From: CAZFPT01 sp046541875
Lineage (GTDB): Bacteria; Planctomycetota; Phycisphaerae; SM23-33
Length of the DNA stretch: 64,000 nt
Direction of reading: 5' to 3'
NCBI GenBank assembly: GCA_046541875.1
Contig: JBKHCL010000004.1
Coordinates: forward strand, 1 to 64,000
In this document: in pieces, positions 1 through 8,707 of the stretch
Numbering within the stretch: position 1 is the first letter of the stretch
Layout: the number at the start of each line of letters is the position of its first letter
Notes under the pieces: generated by a model
The model's input: the letters and a program-made list of their open reading frames with translations, nothing else
Told to the model about the DNA's origin: nothing
The model's database searches: none
Made by a program: the position numbers and the translations under genes

Positions 1-1
1 G

Positions 2-31
2 CTGAAGACCTACCCGATCAAGAAAAAGTAG
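2..31 (+). CDS. C-terminal end of an unidentified gene (partial)
   Basis: A plus-strand frame is open from the window edge and ends at a TAG at 29-31, giving the tail LKTYPIKKK. The lysine-rich end looks like a natural protein terminus, and the non-coding stretch and hairpin that follow fit a gene end. Nine residues are too few to identify a family, so the reading frame itself is an inference. Confidence 0.35.
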   Translation: MKTYPIKKK

Positions 32-66
32 ACCGCTCCGACGGGTAGAGTCGGCTTCAGGACAAG

Positions 67-100
67 GCGCAGGGTCTGCAGTTCGCTACGGGCCCTGCGC
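67..100. terminator. Hairpin between convergent gene ends
   Basis: The arms GCGCAGGG (67-74) and CCCTGCGC (93-100) are perfect inverted repeats with an 18-nt loop. The hairpin lies between the end of the plus-strand partial gene and the end of pyrE on the minus strand. There is no T-run on either side, so it is a weak or bidirectional terminator at best. Confidence 0.4.
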
Positions 101-128
101 TGTGCGCCATTCGTGGTGGTCCCCGGCG

Positions 129-644
129 TCAGATGCCCAGGTCTTCCTTCGTGAACAGGGCGTGGAACTCGAACCCGGCCGCTTCCACATTCTCGCGGGC
201 GCCCTGGAGGCGATCGATCACGAACACCAGTCGCAGCACCTCGGCGCCGGCGTTTTTGAGCGTCTCGGCCGCCTGCAGCGCCGCTCCGGCGGTGGTGCCG
301 ATGTCCTCCACCAGCAGCACCTTCCTGCCGGTAACGGCTGAGCCTTCAATGAGCTTGCTGGTTCCGTAGCCCTTCTCACCCTTGCGGACGATGGCGAAAG
401 GTTTTCCGGTCTTCATGCTCGCCGAGGCAGCCAGCGAGACGGCGCCCAACTCGGGTCCTGCGATGACCTCGGCGTCCGCGGCGTGGGGGACGAACAGCTC
501 GCCGAGGGCTTCGAGAATGTCCGGCTGGGTCTCGAAGAGGTACTTATCGAGGTAGTATTTGCTCCGTTTGCCCGAGCGAAGGACGAAGTCGCCCTCGAGG
601 TACGAGACCTCCTTGATCCGCTCAGCCAGCTTTGATCGATCCAT
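129..644 (-). CDS. pyrE: Orotate phosphoribosyltransferase
   Basis: PyrE transfers the ribose-phosphate of PRPP to orotate to make OMP in cytoplasmic pyrimidine synthesis. The 171-residue protein has the flexible catalytic loop RKGEKGYG (about 88-95) and the PRPP-binding motif VLLVEDIGTTAG (about 109-120), both diagnostic of the family. The frame is open further upstream to 707, but the ATG at 644 is preceded by GGGAG seven bases away and gives a normal N-terminus (MDRSKLAERI), so I use it. It diverges from lepB and has no pyrimidine neighbour here. Confidence 0.9.
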   Translation of the reverse strand: MDRSKLAERIKEVSYLEGDFVLRSGKRSKYYLDKYLFETQPDILEALGELFVPHAADAEVIAGPELGAVSLAASASMKTGKPFAIVRKGEKGYGTSKLIEGSAVTGRKVLLVEDIGTTAGAALQAAETLKNAGAEVLRLVFVIDRLQGARENVEAAGFEFHALFTKEDLGI

Positions 645-821
645 CGGTGCGCTCCCAGGGTTGGTGTTCGGGGAACTCTTGGTAGCACGGGCGGCCGACG
701 AGGTCAAGCCCGCATGCGAGACGACCTCTCAATGCACGACGCGCTCGCGGGTGCGGGCGGCGGAATTTTCCGTCCCAGCCTCTTGGCGGGGGCGGCTGGA
801 GAGACTATCGTACCCTCCCTG

Positions 822-2582
822 ATGAGCGCACAAACGCAGGTTGCACACAGCGAGATCGCTTCCATCCGCGATACGGTGGAGAGTATCTGGATCGCCATTG
901 TCCTGGCGTTCCTCCTGCGCGCATTCCTCGTCGAGGCGTTTGTCATCCCGACCGGCTCGATGGCCCCGAGGTTGATGGGGGCTCACTGGCGCCTGCGCTG
1001 CCAGTCGTGCGGACGCAAGTTCGCCTACGGCATGCCGAAAACCAACGGCCACGTCAGTCAGGAGAATGTCTTCTCGGGGGCCCGCTGCCCCAACTGCCGC
1101 TACCCCTATACCTCCTATGGCGAAGCCCTCAGTCGGGGCGACCACGTACTGGTGATGAAATACCTCTACCACCTCGATGAGCCCAGGCCTTGGGACGTGG
1201 TCGTGTTCAAGAACCCCCAGAACAACCGCGAGAACTACATCAAACGGCTGATCGGGCTTCCGGGCGAGGAAATCGAGATCGTCCACGGTAACGTTTTCGT
1301 GCGGAACTGGTTGCGCGATGAAGAAACGTTCCACATCCGCCGCAAGCCCCTCCGCACACAGGAGACGATGTGGCAGGTGGTGTACAACAACGACTACCAG
1401 CCCGACATTGAGAAGCACTTCGGCCCGGCCGGCGGTCGGCGCGTGCCCGTCCCGCGATGGGTCGCCGCAGCCGATACGGACGTGTGGGACCTCACCGGCG
1501 ATGGTGGGCGGGAATTCCGCTTCCACGGCAGTGAGGAGAACTCCACGCTCGAGTTGGACGTGCAACTCCGGCCCGAAGCCCGCGGCGAGGACCGGCGCGA
1601 ACAGCGCCTGCAGCGGGAGTTGTTCCTGCCCCACTACGGCTACAACGTCACGTCCGACCGACCCGGGGAAGGGTACGATATCGAGGACGCAGCCTTGGCA
1701 ACCGTCAGCGACCTGAAGCTCTCGGTTGTCCTCTGGCCGGGCAAGGACGCGTGCACGCTGCAGTTGGGGCTGACCAGCTTCGACCACGAGTTCCGGGCTG
1801 AGGTCTCCTCGGCCGGCGGGGCGGAGGTGTTCTATCGCCACATGGTCAAGACAGAGGGGAAATGGGTCGCCTGGGGCGAGGCGGCAAACATCCCGGCCAT
1901 GCGGCAGGGCGTTGGCTATCGGGTGTCCCTGGCGTATGTCGATCAGCAGCTTGTCCTGCAGGTCGACGGAAAGGCCGTCATTCAGCGGACGACGATGAAC
2001 AAACTCGCCAACGGCAAGGCCGTTCCGCTGATGGACCACGAGTCGCTCAAGAGCTACATGCGGGCGGTTCGCAACGGAACGGCTGAGGTGCGCATCCCCC
2101 GCCCGACGATCGCGGTCCGTGGCGGAGCGTGTCGACTTAATCACGTTCATCTCATGCGGGACGTGCACTATACCAATACGAAACTTCAACCGCTCGCGGG
2201 CGACAGTTCGGGCATCGCCCCGGAAGCGAAGTATGCCGACACCCTCGGGGTGGAAGGTGGCGAGGACGGCTGGGCGACGTTCGGCAACCCGATCCGCCTG
2301 GCCCACCACGCCAAGGGGGATTGTCCCCGGAGCATGGATGAGTTTTTCGTGCTGGGCGACAACAGCCCTCAGAGCCTCGACGGGCGCGGCTGGACCAGCG
2401 CCGCCCCCACGCTTCGGCTTTACAGCGACGAAGGCCGACCGATGTACACCCTCGGAACGGTTCCGCGATACAGCATGTTGGGCAAGGCGTTTTTCGTGTA
2501 TTGGCCTGCAGGTTTCCGCGTTCCGGGGCTGAAGAACCTCCAGATCATCCCGAACGTCGGGAAAGTGCGGCTGATCCGCTGA
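822..2582 (+). CDS. lepB: Signal peptidase I with large insertion
   Basis: Type I signal peptidase removes signal peptides from exported proteins at the cytoplasmic membrane. One N-terminal membrane segment (about residues 21-41) precedes the box with catalytic Ser46 (PTGSM). Lys141 in YIKRLIG is the general base, and the C-terminal box FFVLGDNSPQSLDGRGW is present. Between Ser and Lys sits a zinc-ribbon-like pair, CQSC (60-63) and CPNC (89-92). Between the Lys box and the C-terminal box there are roughly 360 extra residues of predicted beta-rich sequence. The enzyme is 586 residues, about twice the usual length. An upstream ATG at 714 is in frame but adds no family sequence. The start at 822 has no clear Shine-Dalgarno. 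Confidence 0.88.
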   Translation: MSAQTQVAHSEIASIRDTVESIWIAIVLAFLLRAFLVEAFVIPTGSMAPRLMGAHWRLRCQSCGRKFAYGMPKTNGHVSQENVFSGARCPNCRYPYTSYGEALSRGDHVLVMKYLYHLDEPRPWDVVVFKNPQNNRENYIKRLIGLPGEEIEIVHGNVFVRNWLRDEETFHIRRKPLRTQETMWQVVYNNDYQPDIEKHFGPAGGRRVPVPRWVAAADTDVWDLTGDGGREFRFHGSEENSTLELDVQLRPEARGEDRREQRLQRELFLPHYGYNVTSDRPGEGYDIEDAALATVSDLKLSVVLWPGKDACTLQLGLTSFDHEFRAEVSSAGGAEVFYRHMVKTEGKWVAWGEAANIPAMRQGVGYRVSLAYVDQQLVLQVDGKAVIQRTTMNKLANGKAVPLMDHESLKSYMRAVRNGTAEVRIPRPTIAVRGGACRLNHVHLMRDVHYTNTKLQPLAGDSSGIAPEAKYADTLGVEGGEDGWATFGNPIRLAHHAKGDCPRSMDEFFVLGDNSPQSLDGRGWTSAAPTLRLYSDEGRPMYTLGTVPRYSMLGKAFFVYWPAGFRVPGLKNLQIIPNVGKVRLIR

Positions 2583-2949
2583 AATCCGGGCGAAAATCAA
2601 GCAATTTCCGCCACGAAAGCAGGAGTTATTCACAATAGGCCACTTGATCGCCGGGCCGCTCGGCGTTGCCGTTGGGAAACGTCCGCTGGGCCTGACCGGC
2701 GGCGGCCTCGGGAAAACAGCGGGCCGGCCGGCGAAGTGACGATTTTGTAAAATGCTGAAAAATGACGATGTTATGAGCTTCAGAATGGTCATTCGTGATC
2801 AGGCCCGGCCGCGTCGGTCTTGCCGGGGCGCTGCAGATGGCTGACGCGCCAGCGGAAAACGAAACGAATTTGGGCGCAGTTTTGCAGTTTATCCACAAGT
2901 TATGCACATTCGCGGGCCCTCCGGGGCCTGCCATGGGCGGGAACCCCCT
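2583..2949. other. Gap with three DnaA boxes; candidate oriC
   Basis: This 367-bp stretch between lepB and lptB contains three exact matches to TTATNCACA: TTATTCACA at 2626-2634, TTATCCACA at 2889-2897 and TTATGCACA at 2900-2908. The last two are separated by only 2 bp, a common DnaA-box spacing. Between the boxes lies an AT-richer segment at about 2738-2805, in otherwise very GC-rich DNA. For a sequence of about 65% GC I estimate less than one such 9-mer per 64 kb by chance, so three in 283 bp is notable. No dnaA or dnaN gene is in the window, and flanking genes are not divergent, so a function as origin is inference. Confidence 0.5.
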
Positions 2950-3687
2950 ATGATCCTGCTGGAAGCACAGAATCTGGTCAAACGGTACAGCGGCAGGACC
3001 GTTGTGGACAAGGTCTCCATCACGGTCAGCCAGGGCGAAATCGTCGGCCTGCTGGGACGCAACGGAGCCGGCAAGACCACGTCTTTCCGCATGACGATCG
3101 GCATGGTCACGCCGGATGGTGGACGGGTGATTTTCGATGGCGTGGACGTCTCGAAGATGCCCATGTACAAACGTGCCCGCCGCGGGATGGGCTATCTCTC
3201 CCAGGAGCCGAGCATTTTCCAGAGGCTCACGGTGCGGCAGAACATCCTGGCGATCATGGAGACCATGTCCATCAAGCGCAAGGCTCGCAACCTGCAGTGC
3301 GACGCGCTGCTCGAACAGTTCGGGCTCACCGTGCAGCAGAACCAACTGGCCCGCACACTCTCCGGCGGCGAGCGACGGAAGCTCGAGATCGCCCGCGCCT
3401 TGGTGACCAACCCCACCATGATCCTCCTGGACGAACCCTTCTCCGGGGTGGACCCCATCGCCGTGGAGGACCTCCAGAAGGAAATCCGGGGCCTGAAGGA
3501 CCGGGGCATCAGCATTCTGCTGACCGACCACAACGTCCGCGAGACCCTCACCGTCACCGACCGGTCGTACATTCTCGACCGCGGGCAGATTCTCCGCGAG
3601 GGGCATCCCAAGGACCTCATCAACGACGAGCTTGTGCGGAAGACGTATCTCGGGCAGACGTTCCGCGGCGACGAGTTCGACGGCTGA
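2950..3687 (+). CDS. lptB: LPS export ABC transporter ATPase
   Basis: LptB is the cytoplasmic ATPase of the LptB2FGC machine that extracts lipopolysaccharide from the inner membrane. Visible motifs in this 245-residue protein are the P-loop GRNGAGKTT (36-44), the Q-loop glutamine at 85, the signature LSGGE (137-141), Walker B MILLDEP (157-163) and the switch histidine at 194. The sequences SIFQRLTV and GVDPIAVEDLQ are typical of LptB rather than of other small ABC ATPases. The ATG at 2950 is chosen because family homology begins there. The next gene starts 6 bp after its stop, so the two are probably cotranscribed. No lptFGC is present. Confidence 0.92.
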   Translation: MILLEAQNLVKRYSGRTVVDKVSITVSQGEIVGLLGRNGAGKTTSFRMTIGMVTPDGGRVIFDGVDVSKMPMYKRARRGMGYLSQEPSIFQRLTVRQNILAIMETMSIKRKARNLQCDALLEQFGLTVQQNQLARTLSGGERRKLEIARALVTNPTMILLDEPFSGVDPIAVEDLQKEIRGLKDRGISILLTDHNVRETLTVTDRSYILDRGQILREGHPKDLINDELVRKTYLGQTFRGDEFDG

Positions 3688-3693
3688 TCGCCC

Positions 3694-4560
3694 ATGGCGC
3701 GCTGGGATCACGCTTTGCCATCGGCCGACGACCTGCCCGAAGCGATCCGCGAGTACACCGGCAGCGGGCAGTTCGGGCCGGCCTATCGCATCATGCTCGA
3801 GCATGACACGCACGCCCCCGGCAGCGTCGATCGCGTGGGCATCGAGCACATGATCCGCCTGTGCGACGCGACGGCTGAGTTCCTCTACAGCGAGTACACC
3901 CCGACGACCGTTCGCCACATGCCCGGATCTCGGCCGAGATTGGAGGCGGTGTGCGAGGAGATCTTCGACGGCGTCCGGGACGCCGAGAAACGCGTGCGGC
4001 GCATCGGGCGGTTCTGCCGGCGCCTCGGGGCAAAGGCCCCGACCGGCTCGGACGAGGAGATGGTCTTCGGCGGCACGGAGGAGCAGATTATCGACCGCGG
4101 GTCGGACTGGTGCACCGATGTTTCGCGTGTGGCGTGCGCGCTGCTGCAGGTCGGCGGGATCCCGTCGCGGATCGTCTTTCAGGCGAACCCGGATCGGCCC
4201 TACAGCGGACACGTAATTGTCGAAGCGTGGCGCAGCGGCATCTGGGGCGCGGTGGACCCGACCTGCAACGTCGTCTACCGTCACAGCAGCGGCCGACCGG
4301 CATCGGTCTGGGAACTCATGAACGACGACGACCTGCTGCGACGTCACTACCGCAACGCCGGCACGATGTACACCAACCCCCAGCAGTTCCGTCTGTCGGC
4401 CGTCGTGAACTACCGCATCGCCCACGCCGCCGGCTACCGCTATGACATGGGTCCGCTGAACGAGTACTCGCGCCGGGTTCTGGAAATGTCATTGGCCGGT
4501 TGGCCCGGCGGACGGCGGTGGCTCTTCGGCGAAGAGCAGGGCCGATGCGGCCTGCAGTAA
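3694..4560 (+). CDS. Transglutaminase-like protein
   Basis: This 288-residue cytoplasmic-looking protein has the cysteine-protease-type transglutaminase core. The likely triad is Cys140 in DWCTDVSR, His173 in SGHVIVEAW and Asp188 in WGAVDPT, in the correct order and spacing. Members of this superfamily cleave or ligate peptide amide bonds, but the substrate cannot be told from sequence. No signal peptide is visible. It starts 6 bp after lptB, which suggests a shared transcript; a role linked to the cell envelope is possible but unproven. Confidence 0.75.
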   Translation: MARWDHALPSADDLPEAIREYTGSGQFGPAYRIMLEHDTHAPGSVDRVGIEHMIRLCDATAEFLYSEYTPTTVRHMPGSRPRLEAVCEEIFDGVRDAEKRVRRIGRFCRRLGAKAPTGSDEEMVFGGTEEQIIDRGSDWCTDVSRVACALLQVGGIPSRIVFQANPDRPYSGHVIVEAWRSGIWGAVDPTCNVVYRHSSGRPASVWELMNDDDLLRRHYRNAGTMYTNPQQFRLSAVVNYRIAHAAGYRYDMGPLNEYSRRVLEMSLAGWPGGRRWLFGEEQGRCGLQ

Positions 4561-4608
4561 GCCCCTTGCGCCCCCGCTCGACAGTAAGCCCCTTGCGTGA
4601 GCAAGGGG
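4555..4608 (+). repeat. 16-bp direct repeat and hairpin
   Basis: The 16-mer CAGTAAGCCCCTTGCG occurs at 4555-4570, where it overlaps the stop codon of the transglutaminase gene, and again at 4582-4597. The second copy forms the perfect hairpin CCCCTTGC-GTGA-GCAAGGGG (4589-4608). It could act as a terminator, although no T-run follows. The shape (AAGCCCC stem, 4-nt loop) also resembles the ends of IS200/IS605-type elements or REP sequences. The rest of the gap to 4842 holds nothing I recognise. Confidence 0.55.
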
Positions 4609-4842
4609 ATAGAGCAGGACGTTACCTGTATTCCTGCAAGCTTTTATCCCTCACCTCACGGCGGTCTGTGGTTCGCTTCGCCCTCCGTTCAGCGTGTAGG
4701 GCCAGCGAACCGCCGGTGTCGGGCCTGGCGATTCAAAACAGGGAGATGCATTTTGTTCACGTGAGTGTGTGGTATTCGGGGAATCGAGGTGGTTTGCCGG
4801 CGGAACGGCCTGCGTTTGAGGGCGTGTTTCTGCAGCAGGAGG

Positions 4843-5949
4843 TTACAGTTCGTCGGTGTTCGGGTGAATCGGCAACCGGATGGTAAAGCACGCCCCGCCA
4901 TCGGGGGGAGACTCAGCCGAGATGGACCCGCCCATCTCCACAACGATCCCATGCACCACCGACAGCCCCAGCCCGGGGTTCATCTTCTCGCCGCCGGCGT
5001 GCAGGCCCTTGGTGGTGTAGAACGGTTCGAACACCATCGGCAGGTCGCCTGGCGGAATCCCATGCCCGCTGTCGCAGAACCGCAGCATCACGTGTCGATC
5101 GTCGGCGTGGAGCGAAAGGGTGATCCTGCCACCGTTGGGCATGGCTTCTTCGGCGTTGCTCAGCAGGTTGCCCAATGCCTGGTGGATGCGATGGGTCGCC
5201 ACGGGCGTGATGGGCACGCGGTCGATGTCGAGTTCCAGCGTGATCCCTCTTTCGGCGAGAGGCTGTTCCACGAGTTGTGCGAAGGTCAGAACCGACTCGG
5301 TCAGATCGCTCAGATCGTCAGGCCGTTGGGGATGTTCGGCAAAGCTCAGCAGCGACTGGACGATTTTGGACGCCCTTGTGGTCGCCTCGGCTGTGGTCTG
5401 CAGGGCCCGCTTCATCGCCAGGAAGTCCAGGCTCGTCAGGGCGTAGTCCACCACGGTGGCCACCCCGCCGAGGATGTTGTTGAAGTGGTGGGCCACGCCG
5501 GCGGCGAGCGTCGCCAGAGAGGCCATCTTCTCGCGCTGGGCGAGCTGGTCGCTGCGGTGTCGCAGATCGGTCTGATCGACGATCCAGACGGCGGCCCCGG
5601 TGACCGCGCCGGCGTGGTCGTGGATCGGCTGGAGGCGGACCTGCACGTTCTTTTCCTCCCCTTCGTTGGTCGGAAGGGGGACCTCGAACTTCGGGCTGTG
5701 CCCGTGCTCGATCACCCGGTGAAACAGACGTCCGACGGCCTTTCGGTGACGCGGCGAGACGGCGTTGACGACCGCCTCCCAGGTAACCGGGCCATTGACA
5801 ATGCCCAGAATGCTCCGGGCGGCCGGGTTCGCGCGGACCACGTGCAGCTCACGGTTGGTCGTGAGCATCCCGATCGGCGAGCGGGTGACCAGTTCCTCGT
5901 AGATGTCGCCTTGGGCGGCGGGGGGAGTTTGCTCTGGATCATTCGTCAT
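4843..5949 (-). CDS. PAS-domain sensor histidine kinase
   Basis: This 368-residue soluble kinase has a PAS domain (about 15-130), a HisKA dimerisation helix with the phospho-acceptor His154 in AAGVAHHFNN, and a HATPase_c domain. The ATPase motifs are NLLSNAEEA (N box), DSGHGIP (G1) and GLGLSVVHG (G2). The H-box resembles NtrB/AtoS-type kinases. The ATG at 5949 is used because the upstream part of the frame reads into the neighbouring gene. It starts 10 bp after the stop of the lipoprotein gene at 5960, so they probably share a transcript. No response regulator is adjacent. Confidence 0.85.
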   Translation of the reverse strand: MTNDPEQTPPAAQGDIYEELVTRSPIGMLTTNRELHVVRANPAARSILGIVNGPVTWEAVVNAVSPRHRKAVGRLFHRVIEHGHSPKFEVPLPTNEGEEKNVQVRLQPIHDHAGAVTGAAVWIVDQTDLRHRSDQLAQREKMASLATLAAGVAHHFNNILGGVATVVDYALTSLDFLAMKRALQTTAEATTRASKIVQSLLSFAEHPQRPDDLSDLTESVLTFAQLVEQPLAERGITLELDIDRVPITPVATHRIHQALGNLLSNAEEAMPNGGRITLSLHADDRHVMLRFCDSGHGIPPGDLPMVFEPFYTTKGLHAGGEKMNPGLGLSVVHGIVVEMGGSISAESPPDGGACFTIRLPIHPNTDEL

Positions 5950-5959
5950 GGTGGCTGAC

Positions 5960-6817
5960 CTATCGCCCTCCGGTGTTGATCGGCCGACCCGCGCGATCGG
6001 TGTGAGCCACGTCGGTTTCGGTGATCTGGGGCATGAGTACCAGGACGGTCTCGAAGTCGATCCCTTCCTGCCGACGCAGCAGGAAATGATGCCCCACACT
6101 GGTGGGAATGCTCGCTCGCCGACCCGGCCCGATCACCATGAATTCATCCGAACTCATCCGCAGGCGAAACTGCAGCGGGCCAAACACGAACCAGTCCGGT
6201 TGCGGGACGAACCCCCGCACGCCGGCTTCGTTGACGAGTTTTGGACGAAGGCGCGTGGTGGTAATCTGCGGAACGCCGGTGACCAGCAGGGCATCGCGGT
6301 TGTTCTCGTCGATACGGCAGTTGACCGCCAGCAGGTTTGTCCCGGGCGGGTAGTCTTCTCCGGTGAGGCTGAGATCGTTCAGCGACAGGAAAATCGTCTG
6401 GGCGGGTTGGCGGCGTTTCAGCTTGATCGGGATCGTCGAACCGGGCAGGACGGGGATGTGCGTCAGGGCGATCTGCCGGCCGGTCATGCGGCCGAGCACG
6501 TCGGCTACGTCAGGCCAGTTGCTGGTGCGCCCCACGCCCACGCGCATGCCGTTGCGCCCCAGGGCGGCGGCGGTGTCGGCCCCGATGGCCTCCTCGTCCA
6601 CGTAGCTCCAGAGGTCTTCCGAGCCGCTGGCGGTTCCTGCCGGCAGGAGCACCGTGGCCATGCGAAAGTTCACCATCAACTGCCTGTTGGGGGCGGTGGT
6701 GCGATCGGTTCCGGGCATGGTTCCGATGTCCCGACCCTCGGAGGGTCCATTCGTCGACGGGCATCCCGCCGCGACAAGCGAGGCTGCAAGCAATAGCAAG
6801 GTTGAGGCTGCCTTCAT
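5960..6817 (-). CDS. Putative lipoprotein, unknown function
   Basis: The 285-residue product begins with a lipoprotein signal peptide ending at AAGC (Cys19), so it should be anchored to a membrane in the periplasm. I recognise no catalytic motif. The body is rich in beta-forming stretches and ends in a segment with repeated short hydrophobic strands (VLVLMPQITE). Its place directly upstream of the histidine kinase gene, 10 bp apart, suggests a sensory or envelope-related partner, but this is inference only. Confidence 0.65.
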   Translation of the reverse strand: MKAASTLLLLAASLVAAGCPSTNGPSEGRDIGTMPGTDRTTAPNRQLMVNFRMATVLLPAGTASGSEDLWSYVDEEAIGADTAAALGRNGMRVGVGRTSNWPDVADVLGRMTGRQIALTHIPVLPGSTIPIKLKRRQPAQTIFLSLNDLSLTGEDYPPGTNLLAVNCRIDENNRDALLVTGVPQITTTRLRPKLVNEAGVRGFVPQPDWFVFGPLQFRLRMSSDEFMVIGPGRRASIPTSVGHHFLLRRQEGIDFETVLVLMPQITETDVAHTDRAGRPINTGGR

Positions 6818-6935
6818 AACGCACCGGACGGAACGAGTTCATGTGCCCGAACCATTCATGCTACGCGCTGGAGTGGGGGCTGTCAATCGGCTCGAAGCCT
6901 GGCTCGCGGGCCAAGCTGCGGTTCCCCTCCCGCCT

Positions 6936-8615
6936 CTACCAGTGCGGGCGGTACTCGTCGGGCTTGCCCTCCCTGCGCTGGTAGCCGGTGTTTCCGGAGG
7001 TCTCGGCGCCGGCGAAGTTCGAGATGAACCCCCGGCTGCGGATGTTGTGATGCTTGTTGCGGCGGATGACGTTGTCGGTTCCCTCCCCCACGATGCGGAT
7101 TCCGCTGCCTTCGGTGGTATTGCCCTCGATCACGACGTTGCGGCAGGGGAGGGGTTTGTTCCTGTTGGTGCTGCCCAGAACCGTAATGGCTGCCTGCCCC
7201 GCGGCGCGGATGTGATTGCCGCGGATCTCCAGACCCTTGACCGGCACGCGCCACAGGCAGATGTAGGCGTTGCCGCGGTTGTTGACGATGCGGCTGTCGC
7301 GAACGCCGACGTTTTCCCACGCCTCGTGCATGATCCCCTCCCCGTCGACGTACTTTTTGCCGTCCGGACCGTAGTTCGAGTAGACCTCGTAGTCGTTGCC
7401 CTCCACCGTCCACCGCCAGCCTTTCATCTCGATGGCACGGTTGTTGTTCGTGAAGTTGCTCAGCGTCAGGCCCGTGTAGGTCGGGCGGATCACGTCGGGC
7501 TCGTAGCGGATCACGTTGTAGCCCACGAAGGTGCCGTCGCCGCTGGTTTTGATGGCGGCACAGCCGGTGCAGTAGACGTAGTTCTGGCGGATGTCAATGC
7601 CTCCAGCCAGCCCCCAGGCAGGCGGGATATTCGGGTCGGCACCGGTGGGCGGATCGCTCACGCGGCGGTGTTTCCACCAGATCTCCAGCCCCCGCGCCAG
7701 CGGATCGGCGTTCACGGCGATCCCGGGGCGGTTGTCCATGTCGAACCGTGCGTCGATGGTGACGATGGTCTTGTCTTTGACCTTCTGGTGGGTGGCGGGC
7801 TTGCCGCGATACACCCGAAAGTCCGGCTGGGTGAAGCTCCCCTCCCCGGAGCGCGGAATGCGGTTGTTGGCGATCAGCACGTCGCCGCCGGTGAAGCACC
7901 AGATGGCGGCGGCGTCACGACGGGTCCAGCGCTGCCAGGGGTGCTGGAAGGGCGATGGGATGCGTGGATCCGGCACGGCTGCGTTGCGGAGAATGTTGCC
8001 GCAGATCAGCCAGCGGCGACCGGCCTGACCTCGCGCGAACCGCTCGGCGAAGCCGTCCCGGCTGCCGAGGTGCACGTGACCATTCTCGATGTGCAGGTCC
8101 ACCACGCCCACGTCGTTGGCGGAGGGGTCGGCCAGTTCGATGCCCTTGAAGGCGGAGTCTCTGGGAGCGCCCTCTCCCCGGGCGGAGAAGCGGTATCGCG
8201 GGAAGACCAGCCTGGTCGCCTGGGCGTAGGTGGCCCGGCGGGCATCGGGCGTGCGGGTGGGCCCCGCCCCGCGGAGGATCACCCCGTCGCGCAGGCGGAT
8301 GGTGCGGCGAAGGACGTACGTACCGGGCGGGATGTACACCACGCCGCCCTCGTCGCCGAGCTGCTTCTGGGCGGCGTCGATGCGGTCGTCCCAGGTCTCA
8401 CCCGGGGCGTCTTTGACGTTTACCACGCGATCCCACGGCAGGGCGCCCGTCCAGGCGGGCCAATCGTCGCTGGTGATGTCCGCAAGCTCTCTGTCGTTGG
8501 CGTCCTCTGCCGGTTCGTGCGAGGGGACAGCGGCCGACGGGTCCGACGCGCAGCCGACGATGGCACACAGAACGCAGGTCAAAAGACAGGGGCGGAGTAA
8601 CTCTCGCAGGCTCAT
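6936..8615 (-). CDS. Right-handed beta-helix lipoprotein
   Basis: The 559-residue product has a lipoprotein signal peptide with lipobox IVGC (Cys22). A segment typical of the pectate-lyase-3 type follows (VVYIPPGTYVLRRTIRLRDGV, about 92-112), and then many Asn- and Gly-rich turns of the kind seen in parallel beta-helix repeats, such as NNRIPRSG, RQNYVY and VIEGNTTEG. Proteins of this fold bind or cleave acidic polysaccharides. I cannot assign catalytic residues, so enzymatic activity is only possible. It stands alone between the lipoprotein gene and the efflux operon. Confidence 0.72.
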   Translation of the reverse strand: MSLRELLRPCLLTCVLCAIVGCASDPSAAVPSHEPAEDANDRELADITSDDWPAWTGALPWDRVVNVKDAPGETWDDRIDAAQKQLGDEGGVVYIPPGTYVLRRTIRLRDGVILRGAGPTRTPDARRATYAQATRLVFPRYRFSARGEGAPRDSAFKGIELADPSANDVGVVDLHIENGHVHLGSRDGFAERFARGQAGRRWLICGNILRNAAVPDPRIPSPFQHPWQRWTRRDAAAIWCFTGGDVLIANNRIPRSGEGSFTQPDFRVYRGKPATHQKVKDKTIVTIDARFDMDNRPGIAVNADPLARGLEIWWKHRRVSDPPTGADPNIPPAWGLAGGIDIRQNYVYCTGCAAIKTSGDGTFVGYNVIRYEPDVIRPTYTGLTLSNFTNNNRAIEMKGWRWTVEGNDYEVYSNYGPDGKKYVDGEGIMHEAWENVGVRDSRIVNNRGNAYICLWRVPVKGLEIRGNHIRAAGQAAITVLGSTNRNKPLPCRNVVIEGNTTEGSGIRIVGEGTDNVIRRNKHHNIRSRGFISNFAGAETSGNTGYQRREGKPDEYRPHW

Positions 8616-8707
8616 CGGGTCTCCGGTGGTCTGGTATTGCGGCGGGCTCAGTGGCGATCATCATAGCCGATCCTCCCGGCCGATCCAAGCGCCGCCAAGC
8701 CCGCGTG

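Noticed and set aside
729..2792. A minus-strand open frame of 687 codons opposite lepB
   Set aside because: It is a shadow frame; the plus strand encodes signal peptidase with its catalytic motifs intact.
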